Source of the DNA: Megamonas sp. UBA1796
GTDB taxonomy: Bacteria > Bacillota > Negativicutes > Selenomonadales > Selenomonadaceae
DNA: 52,957 nucleotides
Direction of reading: 5' to 3'
NCBI GenBank assembly: GCA_002319795.1
Contig: DCFU01000037.1
Span: 1-52,957, forward strand
A program made the position numbers and the translations under genes. Position 1 is the stretch's first letter; the number at the start of each line of letters is the position of its first letter. Under the pieces are notes generated by a model. It searched no databases. It was not told the DNA's origin and saw nothing but the letters and a program-made list of their open reading frames with translations. Below are positions 24,530 through 33,676 of the stretch, piece by piece.

Positions 24530-25774
24530 GTGTCCGATGAAAAAAAACCATCTATCCAATCCATCGTTGAGAATACAACAATTGCCGATGTCTATCGAGC
24601 AGCCAAGCAGCTCAACGGCATCACAAAGAAAACCGCTCTCATAGAGAGTCCTTTTTTTTCCACTCTTTGCAGCAATTCAGTATTTTTGAAACCAGAAAAC
24701 CTGCAAAATACCGGTTCTTTCAAGCTGCGCGGCGCTTATAATAAAATCAGCCAGCTTATAACGGCCGAAAAAGCCAAGGGCGTGATAACTGCTTCTGCCG
24801 GGAATCACGCACAGGGCGTGGCTTTTGCCTCGAAGCAGCTCGGGGTCAAAGCTGTCATATGCATGCCTGCCACGACTCCGATTCTGAAGGTAGAAGCGAC
24901 ACGGGCCTTCGGTGCCGAAGTGATTCTTTTCGGAGACAGCTTCGACGATGCTTATGCAAAGTCACTTACCCTCCAGAAGCAGTATGGCTATGTATACATC
25001 CATCCCTTCGATGACGTACAGGTACTCCTGGGGCAGGGAACTACCGCCCTCGAAATCATTGATGAGCTCAAGGATGTTGATGCCATCCTCGTGCCAATCG
25101 GCGGCGGTGGGTTCGCCAGCGGCGTAGCACTCGCTACGAAAGCCGTAAATCCGCACGTCAAAGTTATCGGCGTCGAGCCGGAGGCAGCCGCCTGCATGAA
25201 GCAGTCATTCGCCAGAGACAAGGTGAGCACCCTGCGTACTGCAGATACAGTAGCAGACGGCTGTGCTGTCAAGACCCCGGGCAAGCTCACCTTTGCATTT
25301 TGCCAAAAATATCTTGACGATATCATTACCGTTTCAGAAATGGAAATCATGTCCGCCCTGCTTTCTCTCATTGAAAAACACAAACTCATTGCCGAAGGTG
25401 CCGGTGTACTATCTATCGCTGCACTTCACAAACTGCCCTTCAAAGGGAAAAAAGTAGCCGCCATCATAAGCGGCGGTAACATCGATATCTCGACCATTTC
25501 TGCTCTCATCGACAAAGCACTCATCGCACGCGGACGTGTATTCTGTTTCGCTGTGCAGCTCCCGGATAAGCCCGGCCAGCTCCTCAGGGTATCCCAGATT
25601 CTCGCTGAACAGAATGCAAACGTAATCAAGCTCGACCACAATCAGGCCAAGGTTACCGACAGTTTCAAAAAAGTGCAGCTTGAGGTGACCGTTGAAACAC
25701 ATGGGCCGGAACATATCCGCCAAATTACAGCTGCTCTTATAGAAGGCGGCTTCGGCATAACAAAAATATATTGA
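24530..25774 (+). CDS. ilvA: Threonine ammonia-lyase with C-terminal ACT-like domain
   Basis: PLP enzyme that deaminates threonine (and often serine) to 2-oxobutyrate. The PLP lysine is in NTGSFKLRGAYNKI, the phosphate-binding loop is VPIGGGGFASG, and SAGNHAQGVAFASKQLG is the substrate loop. Residues 335-414 (FCFAVQLPDKPGQLLRVSQI) form one regulatory ACT-like domain, which fits the 400-residue class rather than the longer two-domain biosynthetic form. Start is GTG at 24530 behind AAGGGGGC. It may be catabolic (tdcB-like); no ilv genes are nearby. Confidence 0.92.
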   Translation: MSDEKKPSIQSIVENTTIADVYRAAKQLNGITKKTALIESPFFSTLCSNSVFLKPENLQNTGSFKLRGAYNKISQLITAEKAKGVITASAGNHAQGVAFASKQLGVKAVICMPATTPILKVEATRAFGAEVILFGDSFDDAYAKSLTLQKQYGYVYIHPFDDVQVLLGQGTTALEIIDELKDVDAILVPIGGGGFASGVALATKAVNPHVKVIGVEPEAAACMKQSFARDKVSTLRTADTVADGCAVKTPGKLTFAFCQKYLDDIITVSEMEIMSALLSLIEKHKLIAEGAGVLSIAALHKLPFKGKKVAAIISGGNIDISTISALIDKALIARGRVFCFAVQLPDKPGQLLRVSQILAEQNANVIKLDHNQAKVTDSFKKVQLEVTVETHGPEHIRQITAALIEGGFGITKIY

Positions 25775-25783
25775 TTCATATAA

Positions 25784-25827
25784 AAAGACAAGGAGCCGTA
25801 TCCATAAAGGATCTGCTCCTTGTCTTT
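25784..25827. terminator. Bidirectional terminator after ilvA
   Basis: AAAGACAAGGAGC pairs perfectly with GCTCCTTGTCTTT over 13 bases, followed by ATTTGTT. It lies between convergent ilvA and the FadR-type regulator gene. Confidence 0.88.
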
Positions 25828-25833
25828 ATTTGT

Positions 25834-26529
25834 TCATTGTTCCCTTTCAATCTTATCCAATACGAATTCCCGCAAAAGGTTCAGATGCATCATCATAAAA
25901 TATCTGGCATTGTCGATACTGCCCTGCTCAATCGCTTTCAATATCTTGCGATGATAATATACCGTATTGCTTTCACGCTGCACATCAAATGTAATCTCAA
26001 TATTCTTGGACACAGATGAATTCAGGATATATGTTAGATTTTCTACAATGTGGTTACCGCTTGCCTCAGCAATACTGCGATGAAATGCGCAATCTGCCTG
26101 CGCATAGGGTTCACCACGCCGAATACAGTCCTCCAGTTTTGCTGCCCGCACTGCAATTTCCTTTTTTTGCTCCGGTGTCGCATTCACGGCTGCCAGCTCC
26201 GCTACCCGCGGCTCGAACATCATACGCACATCCAGCATATCCAGTACAAGCCGGCTGTCATCATAAATAAAATTGAGCCCCAGCGGATCATCGGGCACTC
26301 CTTTCTTATTAGAAATAAATGTCCCTGCCCCTTGCCGGATTTCCAGAATATTACGCGCGACAAGAACCTTAAACGCTTCGCGAAGCGTCCCGCGACTGAT
26401 ATGCAGCCGTTCCAGGAACTCCACTTCCGTCGGCAACTGCTCGCCCGGCATCATTTTATTGCCGATGATATAGCGGATGATTTCCTTCGATGCCTTTTCC
26501 ACCAATGTCGCACTTCGTTTTTCTGCCAT
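25834..26529 (-). CDS. GntR/FadR-family regulator, probably of lactate use
   Basis: A 231-residue repressor-type protein. The N-terminal winged helix has GEQLPTEVEFLERLHISRGT, and ARNILEIRQGAGTFIS is the wing. The C-terminal FCD domain shows DVRMMFEPRVAELAA, the acid/His metal-ligand set near DCAFHRSIAEASGN and YYHRKILKAIEQGSIDNA. FCD members such as LldR sense lactate. It is divergent from the lactate operon, which supports that role. Start ATG at 26529 follows GGGGGGATATT. Confidence 0.88.
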   Translation of the reverse strand: MAEKRSATLVEKASKEIIRYIIGNKMMPGEQLPTEVEFLERLHISRGTLREAFKVLVARNILEIRQGAGTFISNKKGVPDDPLGLNFIYDDSRLVLDMLDVRMMFEPRVAELAAVNATPEQKKEIAVRAAKLEDCIRRGEPYAQADCAFHRSIAEASGNHIVENLTYILNSSVSKNIEITFDVQRESNTVYYHRKILKAIEQGSIDNARYFMMMHLNLLREFVLDKIEREQ

Positions 26530-26557
26530 AATATCCCCCCTTCCCTACTCTTCTGTT

Positions 26558-26586
26558 ATTATAACGTTTTTTCTCACAATAAGTAA
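26558..26586 (-). promoter_or_regulatory. Promoter of the FadR-type regulator gene
   Basis: On the minus strand TTACTT, 17 bases, TATAAT. The start of transcription would fall about 20 bases before the ribosome site. Confidence 0.6.
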
Positions 26587-26768
26587 GAGTTTTATGAAAC
26601 ATTTTATTGTTTTTTATTGTTTCCATTCTTTCCTCGCATATGTATCATATAAACATATTATGAATAAATATACACAATTTATATTTCTCTTTTATTTTTT
26701 TGTTTTTTTGTACCAAATTCGATATTTCTTCTATTATATTGCTTTATTATGCTAATATAATGATTTTA

Positions 26769-26806
26769 TTAGAAAAGTTGACATTTTCTAAATTTAATAT
26801 TATAAT
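26769..26806 (+). promoter_or_regulatory. Lactate-operon promoter with inverted-repeat operator
   Basis: TTGACA (26778-26783), 17 bases, TATAAT (26801-26806): a perfect promoter. A perfect inverted repeat TTAGAAAA-N7-TTTTCTAA (26769-26791) surrounds the -35 box, placed where a repressor would block polymerase. The divergent FadR-type protein is the natural candidate. The rest of the 409-base intergenic gap holds only the regulator's own promoter and the short tandem repeat at 26878. Confidence 0.7.
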
Positions 26807-26877
26807 ATCAATCAATAAATTCATTTGATGAATTTACTTTATAAAAGCTCTTATGTGGAGCAAATTTCCAAGGTAAC

Positions 26878-26907
26878 AGTTCTAAGTTCTAAGTTCCAAG
26901 TCCTAAG
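26878..26907 (+). repeat. Four imperfect 7-base tandem repeats in the lactate leader
   Basis: AGTTCTA, AGTTCTA, AGTTCCA, AGTCCTA and a final AG run in phase in the 5' leader, about 30 bases before the etfB start. It may be slippage-generated and could alter leader structure; no function is shown. Confidence 0.5.
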
Positions 26908-26938
26908 CACCATACATTCAATCACAAGGGGGATAAAT

Positions 26939-27730
26939 ATGGATATACTGGTATGTGTCAAACAGGTTCCAGGAAGTTCCGATGTCGAGGTTGACCCCGT
27001 AACCGGCGTCCTGAAACGTGAGGGCTTCAGTACAAAACTGAACCCGTACGATCTTTACAGCATTGAGATGGCCATGTCTCTCAGAGAAAAATACGGTGGA
27101 ACGGTCCGCGCTATTACGATGGGACCACCGCAGGCAAAACAGGCTCTTCTTGAAACCGTCTGGATGGGTGCTGACGGAGGTGTTCTCCTGACAGACCGCG
27201 CCTTTGGTGGTGCAGATTGCCTGGCAACTTCCTATGCACTTTCGCAGGCTGTTCATAAGATGAGTTCCTACGATCTCATTCTGTGTGGCAAACAAACTAC
27301 CGATGGCGATACCGCTCAGGTCGGCTCAGAACTCTCTGAGGAACTCGGCATCCCAAATATCGGCAATGCTATTTCCATTAAGCTTGAAAGAGAAGGCTTC
27401 ATCACGGTCACGCAGAATCTTGACGATCGCATCGTCACTGCGGAGATACCGCTTCCATGTCTGGTCTGTGTGGATGGCGATATCAACAGCCCCCGGCTGC
27501 CATCATACAAACGCAGCAAGCAGGTTCCGCAAAATGCCTTCACCAGTCTCACACTAAAAGACATAGAAGATCAGGACAAAACGCATTACGGACTGCTGGG
27601 TTCGAGAACGAACGTAGAAAGAATCTTCCCTCCGGAGAAGAATGCGGATCGAAAGACCCTTACCGGAACTTCCAGCGAGCTGGCCACACAAATTTCGGAT
27701 ATATTAAAAACCGGAAAATTTATAGGATGA
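26939..27730 (+). CDS. lctB: Lactate-dehydrogenase-linked Etf beta subunit
   Basis: Beta subunit of the Etf that works with lactate dehydrogenase. The 263-residue protein has the family start DILVCVKQVPGSSDVEVDP, AFGGADCLATSYALSQAV and LCGKQTTDGDTAQVGSELSE. It starts at the ATG at 26939 behind AAGGGGGATAAAT; the longer frame begins before the tandem repeats and has no binding site. In the Acetobacterium lactate system this subunit takes part in flavin-based confurcation, in which ferredoxin and lactate together reduce NAD. First gene of the lactate operon. Confidence 0.92.
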   Translation: MDILVCVKQVPGSSDVEVDPVTGVLKREGFSTKLNPYDLYSIEMAMSLREKYGGTVRAITMGPPQAKQALLETVWMGADGGVLLTDRAFGGADCLATSYALSQAVHKMSSYDLILCGKQTTDGDTAQVGSELSEELGIPNIGNAISIKLEREGFITVTQNLDDRIVTAEIPLPCLVCVDGDINSPRLPSYKRSKQVPQNAFTSLTLKDIEDQDKTHYGLLGSRTNVERIFPPEKNADRKTLTGTSSELATQISDILKTGKFIG

Positions 27731-27751
27731 TGGATCTGGAGGGATAATGGA

Positions 27752-28963
27752 ATGGCACATCTTGTAATTCACAAAGAACTTGTTAACAAAGAAAATATTG
27801 ATAAGGTCCTGAAAATCTGCCCATTTGGCGGGCTTGAATCTGAATGTGACGAACTTCTTCTGACAGCGGGCTGTAAAATGTGCGGCCTCTGTATAAAGAA
27901 TGGTCCACACGGCATGATTACAAAGGAAGAGGACCAAACACCCGTCGTACAAATTGATAAATCCGCCTGGAAGGGCATCGCCGTCTATGTTGACCATAGC
28001 AGTTCAGGCATTCATAACGTAACACTCGAACTGATTGGTAAGGCCCGTGAGCTTGCATCGGTCACTAAAGAACCCGTTTATGCTCTCATGATTGGCCACA
28101 ACATAACACAGGCTGCACAATCTCTTCTCAAATACGGTGTCGACAAGGTTTATGTCTATGATTATCCGGCTTTGCAGGATTTTCTCATGGAACCGTATGC
28201 AAATGTCTTCGAGGATTTTATCCAAAAGGTAAAACCTTCCTCCATACTGGTAGGAGCTACAAATCTCGGCAGGACACTTGCACCACGTGTAGCGGCTCGT
28301 TTCCATACCGGCCTTACGGCTGATTGTACTAAGCTGGAAATGAAGGAAAACAGTGATATCGTCCAAATACGTCCAGCCTTTGGCGGCAATATTATGGCAC
28401 AGATTATCACACCGAACAGCCGCCCGCAGTTTGCTACCGTCCGGTATAAGATTTTCTCCGCACCAGCTCCCGCGGCTAACCCGGCAGGCAGTCTGGAAAA
28501 GATGACAATCGCGGATGACAGGCTCAAAACACTCGTACGCATCCTTTCCGTAAAGGAAAAGGAAAAAGTCATGGATATTTCGGAGGCTGATGTCATTGTT
28601 GCCGCAGGCCGTGGCTTTAAAACCCAGGCAGATCTCGATATGGCCCGCGAGCTTGCCGATATTCTCGGTGCACAACTCGCCTGTTCTCGCCCGCTCGCAG
28701 AAAGCAACTGGTTCGATGCCAAGCATCAGATCGGACTTTCCGGGCGCACGGTCCACGCCAAACTACTCATAACGCTCGGAATTGCCGGCAAAGTTCAGTT
28801 CACTGCTGGTATGAAGGGTTCTGATTGTATCATTGCTGTAAACTCCGACCCGCATGCACAGATTTTTGATGTAGCACATTATGCGGTAGTTGGCGATCTT
28901 TATGAAATTGTTCCACAACTTATCACCCTATGTAAGGAGGCAAAAGCACATGCCTTATCATAA
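27752..28963 (+). CDS. lctC: Lactate-dehydrogenase-linked Etf alpha subunit with one-cluster ferredoxin domain
   Basis: A 403-residue EtfA with an N-terminal ferredoxin-like segment. C41-x2-C44-x2-C47 is present, but the place of the fourth Cys is Gly (KNGP); C23 in ICPFGG can complete one 4Fe-4S cluster. This contrasts with the two-cluster domain of the butyrate EtfA at 8386. The C-terminal FAD half has AAGRGFKTQADLDMARELAD and HQIGLSGRTVHAKL. It overlaps the dehydrogenase gene by 14 bases, supporting a tight complex with it. Confidence 0.92.
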   Translation: MAHLVIHKELVNKENIDKVLKICPFGGLESECDELLLTAGCKMCGLCIKNGPHGMITKEEDQTPVVQIDKSAWKGIAVYVDHSSSGIHNVTLELIGKARELASVTKEPVYALMIGHNITQAAQSLLKYGVDKVYVYDYPALQDFLMEPYANVFEDFIQKVKPSSILVGATNLGRTLAPRVAARFHTGLTADCTKLEMKENSDIVQIRPAFGGNIMAQIITPNSRPQFATVRYKIFSAPAPAANPAGSLEKMTIADDRLKTLVRILSVKEKEKVMDISEADVIVAAGRGFKTQADLDMARELADILGAQLACSRPLAESNWFDAKHQIGLSGRTVHAKLLITLGIAGKVQFTAGMKGSDCIIAVNSDPHAQIFDVAHYAVVGDLYEIVPQLITLCKEAKAHALS

Positions 28964-30347
28964 AATAAATGCAGATGATCTTAAATATTTGAAATCACTG
29001 GTAGAGCCTGACCGTTTTCTCTCGGGAAAGGAAATCAACGAAGATTACAGTCACGATGAACTCGGTGGCATTTTCCATTATCCGGATGTACTCATGCTCG
29101 TACTGTCTACGGAGGAAGTATCGCATATTATGAAATATGCTTATGAAAAAAACATCCCCGTGGTTGTACGCGGTTCAGGTACAGGACTCGTCGGTGCCTC
29201 AGTCGCCATTGAGGGTGGCATCATGATTGATACAAGCCTGATGACCAAGGTCATCGAACTTGACGAAGCAAACCTCACACTTACGCTTCAGCCAGGCATG
29301 CTGCTTATGGAGCTGCAAAGCTACGTACAGGACAAAGGCTTTTTCTATCCACCGGATCCAGGTGAAAAATCTGCTACCATTGGCGGTAATATCAGTACCA
29401 ACGCTGGTGGCATGCGCGCAGTCAAATACGGTGTAACCCGTGACTACGTACGCGGTCTTACAGTCGTACTCACGACCGGTGAAATTATCCATATTGGCGG
29501 CAAGGTAGTCAAAAACAGCTCTGGCTATGCCCTGAAAGATTTGATGATTGGATCCGAAGGAACCTTGGGCATTATTACCGAGGCTATACTGAAAATCCTG
29601 CCGCTTCCGAAGTATTCCCTGAGTATGCTCATACCATTTGCGTCCATGGAAGCCGCCATTGAATGCGTACCAAAAATTGTCGGCTCTCAGGCACAGCCTA
29701 CAGCCATCGAATATATGGCTCGGGAAACTCTGCTTTTCTCCGAAGATTATTTAGGCAAAAAATTCCCAGATACCAAAAGCCCGGCCTATCTGCTGCTGAC
29801 ATTCGACGGTAATTCCGAAGAATATGTACGGGGAGAATACAAGGAAACTGCTGAATTCTGCCTCAAAGAAGGCTCGCTGGATGTCTTCCTGGTCGATACA
29901 GATGAACGCAAAAGTTCTGTCTGGGGCGCCAGAGGCTCATTTTTGGAAGCTATCAAGGGTTCTACCTCCGAAATGGATGAATGTGACGTCGTTGTACCAA
30001 GAAGCCATGTAGCGGAATTCATCGAATACACGCACGATGTGGAGAAAGAACTCGGTGTACGCATCCCAAGTTTTGGACATGCAGGAGACGGTAACCTTCA
30101 TGTCTACATCTGCCGTGACAAACTCAGCGACGAGGAATGGAAAAAAACCCTTGCCTCTGCCTTTGACAAGTTTTATAGCAAAGCAGAAGAACTCGGCGGA
30201 CAGATTTCGGGTGAACACGGTATCGGATATGCCAAAAAAGGCTTCCTGAAGCATATGCTGGGAGATACAACTATTTCACTCATGCGGGGAATTAAGGGCG
30301 TATTTGACCCGAAAAACCTGCTGAATCCGGGGAAAATCATATCATAA
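28950..30347 (+). CDS. lctD: FAD-dependent lactate dehydrogenase (GlcD type)
   Basis: Oxidises lactate to pyruvate and passes electrons to the adjacent Etf. The 465-residue protein has the FAD-binding PCMH fold (VVVRGSGTGLVGASVAIEGG, PPDPGEKSATIGGNISTNAG, GSEGTLGIITEA) and the C-terminal FAD-oxidase domain (SFGHAGDGNLHVYI, SGEHGIGYAKKGFL, DPKNLLNPGK). The start at 28950 follows TAAGGAGGCAAAAGC inside the end of lctC. Stereospecificity is probably D-lactate from family; the neighbouring racemase would supply it from L-lactate. Confidence 0.93.
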   Translation: MPYHKINADDLKYLKSLVEPDRFLSGKEINEDYSHDELGGIFHYPDVLMLVLSTEEVSHIMKYAYEKNIPVVVRGSGTGLVGASVAIEGGIMIDTSLMTKVIELDEANLTLTLQPGMLLMELQSYVQDKGFFYPPDPGEKSATIGGNISTNAGGMRAVKYGVTRDYVRGLTVVLTTGEIIHIGGKVVKNSSGYALKDLMIGSEGTLGIITEAILKILPLPKYSLSMLIPFASMEAAIECVPKIVGSQAQPTAIEYMARETLLFSEDYLGKKFPDTKSPAYLLLTFDGNSEEYVRGEYKETAEFCLKEGSLDVFLVDTDERKSSVWGARGSFLEAIKGSTSEMDECDVVVPRSHVAEFIEYTHDVEKELGVRIPSFGHAGDGNLHVYICRDKLSDEEWKKTLASAFDKFYSKAEELGGQISGEHGIGYAKKGFLKHMLGDTTISLMRGIKGVFDPKNLLNPGKIIS

Positions 30348-30362
30348 GAGAGGTGGCAGCAC

Positions 30363-31640
30363 ATGAAGGTTTCCATTCCTTATGCCCGAAAATATATTGA
30401 TTTCGAAATCCCGGCAGATATGGACAGCGAAATCCTGCGTTCCCATCCTGTACCCGTCCCAGCAGGGATGTCGCAGGATGCACTTGTACTAAAGGCCATG
30501 GCTGCACCAATAGCTGCTCCGCGTCTGTCCACACTTGCAAAAGGGAAAAAAACGGCGACGATTCTGTGCAGCGATCATACGCGGCCTGTACCAAGCAGGC
30601 ATATCCTGCCGCATATGCTTCGGGAACTGCGTGAAGGCAGTCCGGATATCAAGATTACCTTGCTCATAGCAACTGGCTGTCATCGTTATACAACCAAAGA
30701 TGAGCTCATACAAAAAATGGGCGAGGAAATCGTAGCAAACGAGCATATCGTTATCCACGACTGTCTTGACGAGACCTCGCTTACAGAGGTTGGTACACTG
30801 CCCTCCGGTGCGAGACTTATCATTAATAAAGCAGCGGTAGACACAGAACTTCTTGTAGCCGAGGGCTTTATCGAGCCGCACTTTTTCGCAGGTTTTTCCG
30901 GTGGCAGGAAGAGTATCCTGCCCGGTGTATGCAGCCGAACCACAGTACTTGGCAATCATTGTGCCAAATTTATTGCAAGCCCTTGTGCACGTACAGGCAC
31001 CCTGGAAGGGAATCCTCTGCACAAGGATATGGTTGCTGCCGCACATCTGGCAAATTTAAAATTCATCGTCAATGTTTTAATCAATGAAAAAAAGGACGCT
31101 GTAGCAGCTTTTGCCGGAGATCCATTCGCCGCACATGAAAAAGGCTGCGAGTACCTCTCTAGGTATGCTGTCGTCCAGCCAAAACGCCTTGCCGATATCG
31201 TAATAACCTCGAACGGAGGTTATCCGATGGACCAGAACATTTATCAGTCCGTCAAAGGACTCACAGCCGCAGAAGGCGCGGCAGCGAAGGAAGCAGTCAT
31301 CATCACATCCGCTTCCTGTATAGATGGGAATGGCGGCGAGAGTTTCTATGAAACACTCGCGAACTGTAAGAGTGCCGCAGCACTTTTGGAACAAATCATG
31401 AAAGTCCCACAGGATGAAACGATTCCAGATCAGTGGGAATCGCAAATTCTCGCCAGAATTCTCGCGGCACACCGGGTGATTTTTGTGGCAGATCCATCGG
31501 TCAGGGAACAAATCAGGAACATGAAAATGGAGTATGCTGAAAGTCTGGAAGAGGCATTCCATATGGCCTTGCGGGAAAAAGGGCCAAAGGCAAAGCTTAC
31601 TGTCATTCCGGATGGCATCTCTGTCATTGTCAAGACCTGA
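30363..31640 (+). CDS. larA: Nickel-pincer lactate racemase (LarA family)
   Basis: Interconverts D- and L-lactate. The 425-residue sequence shows the LarA landmarks: ILCSDHTRPVPSR, the catalytic-type GCHRYTT, and the cofactor-binding FIEPHFFAGFSGGRKSILPG with the Lys that binds the pincer nucleotide. The Ni-pincer cofactor needs LarB, LarC and LarE, which are not in this window. A family-wide caveat is that some LarA homologues racemise other 2-hydroxy acids; operon context favours lactate. ATG at 30363 follows AGAGAGGTGGCAGC, 15 bases after lctD. Confidence 0.9.
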   Translation: MKVSIPYARKYIDFEIPADMDSEILRSHPVPVPAGMSQDALVLKAMAAPIAAPRLSTLAKGKKTATILCSDHTRPVPSRHILPHMLRELREGSPDIKITLLIATGCHRYTTKDELIQKMGEEIVANEHIVIHDCLDETSLTEVGTLPSGARLIINKAAVDTELLVAEGFIEPHFFAGFSGGRKSILPGVCSRTTVLGNHCAKFIASPCARTGTLEGNPLHKDMVAAAHLANLKFIVNVLINEKKDAVAAFAGDPFAAHEKGCEYLSRYAVVQPKRLADIVITSNGGYPMDQNIYQSVKGLTAAEGAAAKEAVIITSASCIDGNGGESFYETLANCKSAAALLEQIMKVPQDETIPDQWESQILARILAAHRVIFVADPSVREQIRNMKMEYAESLEEAFHMALREKGPKAKLTVIPDGISVIVKT

Positions 31641-31675
31641 CAGAGGTCCAGCAGCCCATAAAAAGATATTTCCCA

Positions 31676-31719
31676 CAAAAAAAGAGAGTGCTCCCATCGG
31701 TTGTGAAGCACTCCCTTTT
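31676..31719. terminator. Weak terminator between larA and lactate permease
   Basis: GAGTGCT pairs with AGCACTC; A-run on one side and CCTTTTCTT on the other. It may reduce permease expression relative to the enzymes, or separate it. An AT-rich promoter-like region (TTATAAAATA near 31830) precedes the permease. Confidence 0.55.
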
Positions 31720-31858
31720 CTTACCCGGGATAAAACACCTGCATCTGCCAGCATTTTTTATTCCGTCGTTTATATTAATTTTGTGCAGATAATCGTATAT
31801 CGTTTAGGAGATTTATATATCATATATTATAAAATATATTCGGAAGGACTGACGTCTT

Positions 31859-33388
31859 TTGTTTATTATTGCATTTTCTCCTATTCTCTGGTTGGTAATC
31901 GCACTGAGTTTCCTCAAGATGCCAGGGCACAAAGCCTGCCCGCTGGCACTTGTTATATCGCTTGTGGCTGCGCTTTTTGTGGAGCATATGGCTCCATATG
32001 ATGCATTCACGGCTACACTCGAGGGTCTCGCCCTTGCATGCTGGCCTATTCTGCTTGTCATCATTGCAGCTATCTTTACTTACAATCTGTCCCTTTATAC
32101 TAAGGGAATGGACACGATTAAAAAAATGCTTACCAATGTAAGCACAGACCGCCGCATACTCGTTCTTCTCATAGGCTGGGGCTTTGGCGGATTTCTGGAA
32201 GGAATGGCAGGATTTGGTACAGCTGTCGCGATTCCTGCCAGCATGCTCGCGGGAATTGGAATCAACCCGATAATTGCCGCCTCGGTGTGCCTGATTGCAA
32301 ACTCTGTACCGACAGCCTACGGCTCCATCGGTATCCCATTGGTAACACTCGGCAACGTAACAGCAATCGATACCCAGTTGCTGGCAAAATATACCTGTAT
32401 CCAGCTGGCACCGATTGCGCTCCTGTGCCCTTTCATCATGGTTATCGTTACAGGAAAATCACTCAAAGCTTTAAAAGGTGTAGGCCTCATTTCACTCATT
32501 GCCGGCGTTGCTTTTCTTATTCCGGAGTTCGCCGTTTCTTTCTTGATTGGTCCGGAACTTGCTGTTATCGCTGGATCTATTGGCGCCATGGGCGCTATCG
32601 TTGCCTATGCCAAAGCTATGCCTGTCAATGATCCGGAATACCGTATGGACGTCGGCAGTCAGGAAACGGATGCACCAGTTACAGCCAAACAGGGCATTAT
32701 TGCCTGGCTGCCGTTCATCCTAATCTTTTTCTTTTTACTGCTGACTTCAAAACTCATTCCGGCCATCCATGATCCACTGAATCTCATCAAAACTTCCGTC
32801 CTGATCTACAGCGGTGCAGAGGCTACCCCCTATACCTTCACCTGGGTCGCTACGCCTGGCATTCTCATCCTGCTGGCAGCATTTATAGGTGGACACGTGC
32901 AGCAAGCCTCCTTTGGTGAAATGTTCTCTGTACTCGGCAAAACAATCATAAACCTTCGTAAAACCATTCTCACGATCATCACAGTCATTGCTACAGCAAA
33001 GGTCATGGGCTACAGTGGCATGACTCATGAAATCGCACAGACTGCCGTAAACACCACCGGAACCATGTATCCTTTCATCGCAGCTTTCATTGGTTCCATC
33101 GGCACCTTCATTACAGGCTCGGCAACCTCAAGCTGCGTGCTGTTCGGCAAACTGCAGACTGAATCTGCCATAGCAATTCATGCGAATGCAGCCTGGATTG
33201 CGGCTTCCAATGCAACCGGAGCCTGTGCGGGTAAAATGATCTCTCCGCAAAGCATCGCGATTGCATCAGCTGCCATCGGCATGTCTGGTTGTGACAGCGA
33301 TCTTTTGAAATTTGCTGTTAAGGTCTACGTGCCATTCATCATTCTCATGGGATGTCTGGTATATTTCGGTCAGATATTCGTCAATTAA
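31859..33388 (+). CDS. lctP: L-lactate permease (LctP family)
   Basis: A 509-residue, roughly 13-helix proton-linked lactate/glycolate importer. The LctP signature region is GFGGFLEGMAGFGTAVAIPA, and the second conserved block is GSIGTFITGSATSSCVLFGK. The start is TTG at 31859 with AAGGA ten bases upstream. It completes a lactate import, racemisation and oxidation set with the four preceding genes. Product pyruvate can feed acetyl-CoA into the butyrate operon at 5372-11575. Confidence 0.94.
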   Translation: MFIIAFSPILWLVIALSFLKMPGHKACPLALVISLVAALFVEHMAPYDAFTATLEGLALACWPILLVIIAAIFTYNLSLYTKGMDTIKKMLTNVSTDRRILVLLIGWGFGGFLEGMAGFGTAVAIPASMLAGIGINPIIAASVCLIANSVPTAYGSIGIPLVTLGNVTAIDTQLLAKYTCIQLAPIALLCPFIMVIVTGKSLKALKGVGLISLIAGVAFLIPEFAVSFLIGPELAVIAGSIGAMGAIVAYAKAMPVNDPEYRMDVGSQETDAPVTAKQGIIAWLPFILIFFFLLLTSKLIPAIHDPLNLIKTSVLIYSGAEATPYTFTWVATPGILILLAAFIGGHVQQASFGEMFSVLGKTIINLRKTILTIITVIATAKVMGYSGMTHEIAQTAVNTTGTMYPFIAAFIGSIGTFITGSATSSCVLFGKLQTESAIAIHANAAWIAASNATGACAGKMISPQSIAIASAAIGMSGCDSDLLKFAVKVYVPFIILMGCLVYFGQIFVN

Positions 33389-33407
33389 ATTCCCGATATT
33401 CTATTAT

Positions 33408-33442
33408 GCACAGATGGGGATAACTTTTATCCCCATCTGTGC
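33408..33442. terminator. Perfect 16-base-pair hairpin after lctP
   Basis: GCACAGATGGGGATAA and TTATCCCCATCTGTGC flank a three-base CTT turn, followed by ATTGCTATTTT. The U-run is broken, so termination efficiency is uncertain. Confidence 0.65.
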
Positions 33443-33479
33443 ATTGCTATTTTCCTCAAAAATCCCTTATTTCCTTATA

Positions 33480-33537
33480 AGTTATCCACAAAGTTGTCCA
33501 CAAAGTTACGAAAAAGGTTCTAAACTTGTGGATAACT
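33480..33537. promoter_or_regulatory. Cluster of three DnaA boxes forming an inverted repeat
   Basis: TTATCCACA at 33482-33490, TTGTCCACA at 33494-33502 and inverted TGTGGATAA at 33527-33535. The outer boxes are part of a perfect 12-base inverted repeat (AGTTATCCACAA with TTGTGGATAACT) followed by CTTCTTTTTT. It could be a DnaA-binding locus, a long-loop terminator, or both. No replication-initiation gene is nearby. Confidence 0.55.
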
Positions 33538-33618
33538 CTTCTTTTTTACAATAAAATTGTATACTTTTACATTTTTACTAAACCACCCAAAAAAACTATT
33601 TTCAAATTATTTCTTTTA

Positions 33619-33648
33619 GCTTATACTTATAGTAGTGAGAATATAAGC
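33619..33648. promoter_or_regulatory. Candidate ArsR operator and promoter
   Basis: Inverted repeat GCTTATA-N16-TATAAGC lies across a promoter-like TTTTCA-N17-TATACT (33599-33627), about 30 bases before the arsR start. Self-regulation is usual for this family. Confidence 0.45.
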
Positions 33649-33676
33649 GTTATGATTATCGGAGGTCTTTACTTTA

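Noticed and set aside
26865..26940. CRISPR-like repeat near the lactate operon
   Set aside because: The units are only 7 bases, directly adjacent without spacers, and there are no cas genes.
31641..31858. Separate small gene between larA and lctP
   Set aside because: Only a short frame overlapping the hairpin; no start site or composition to support it.
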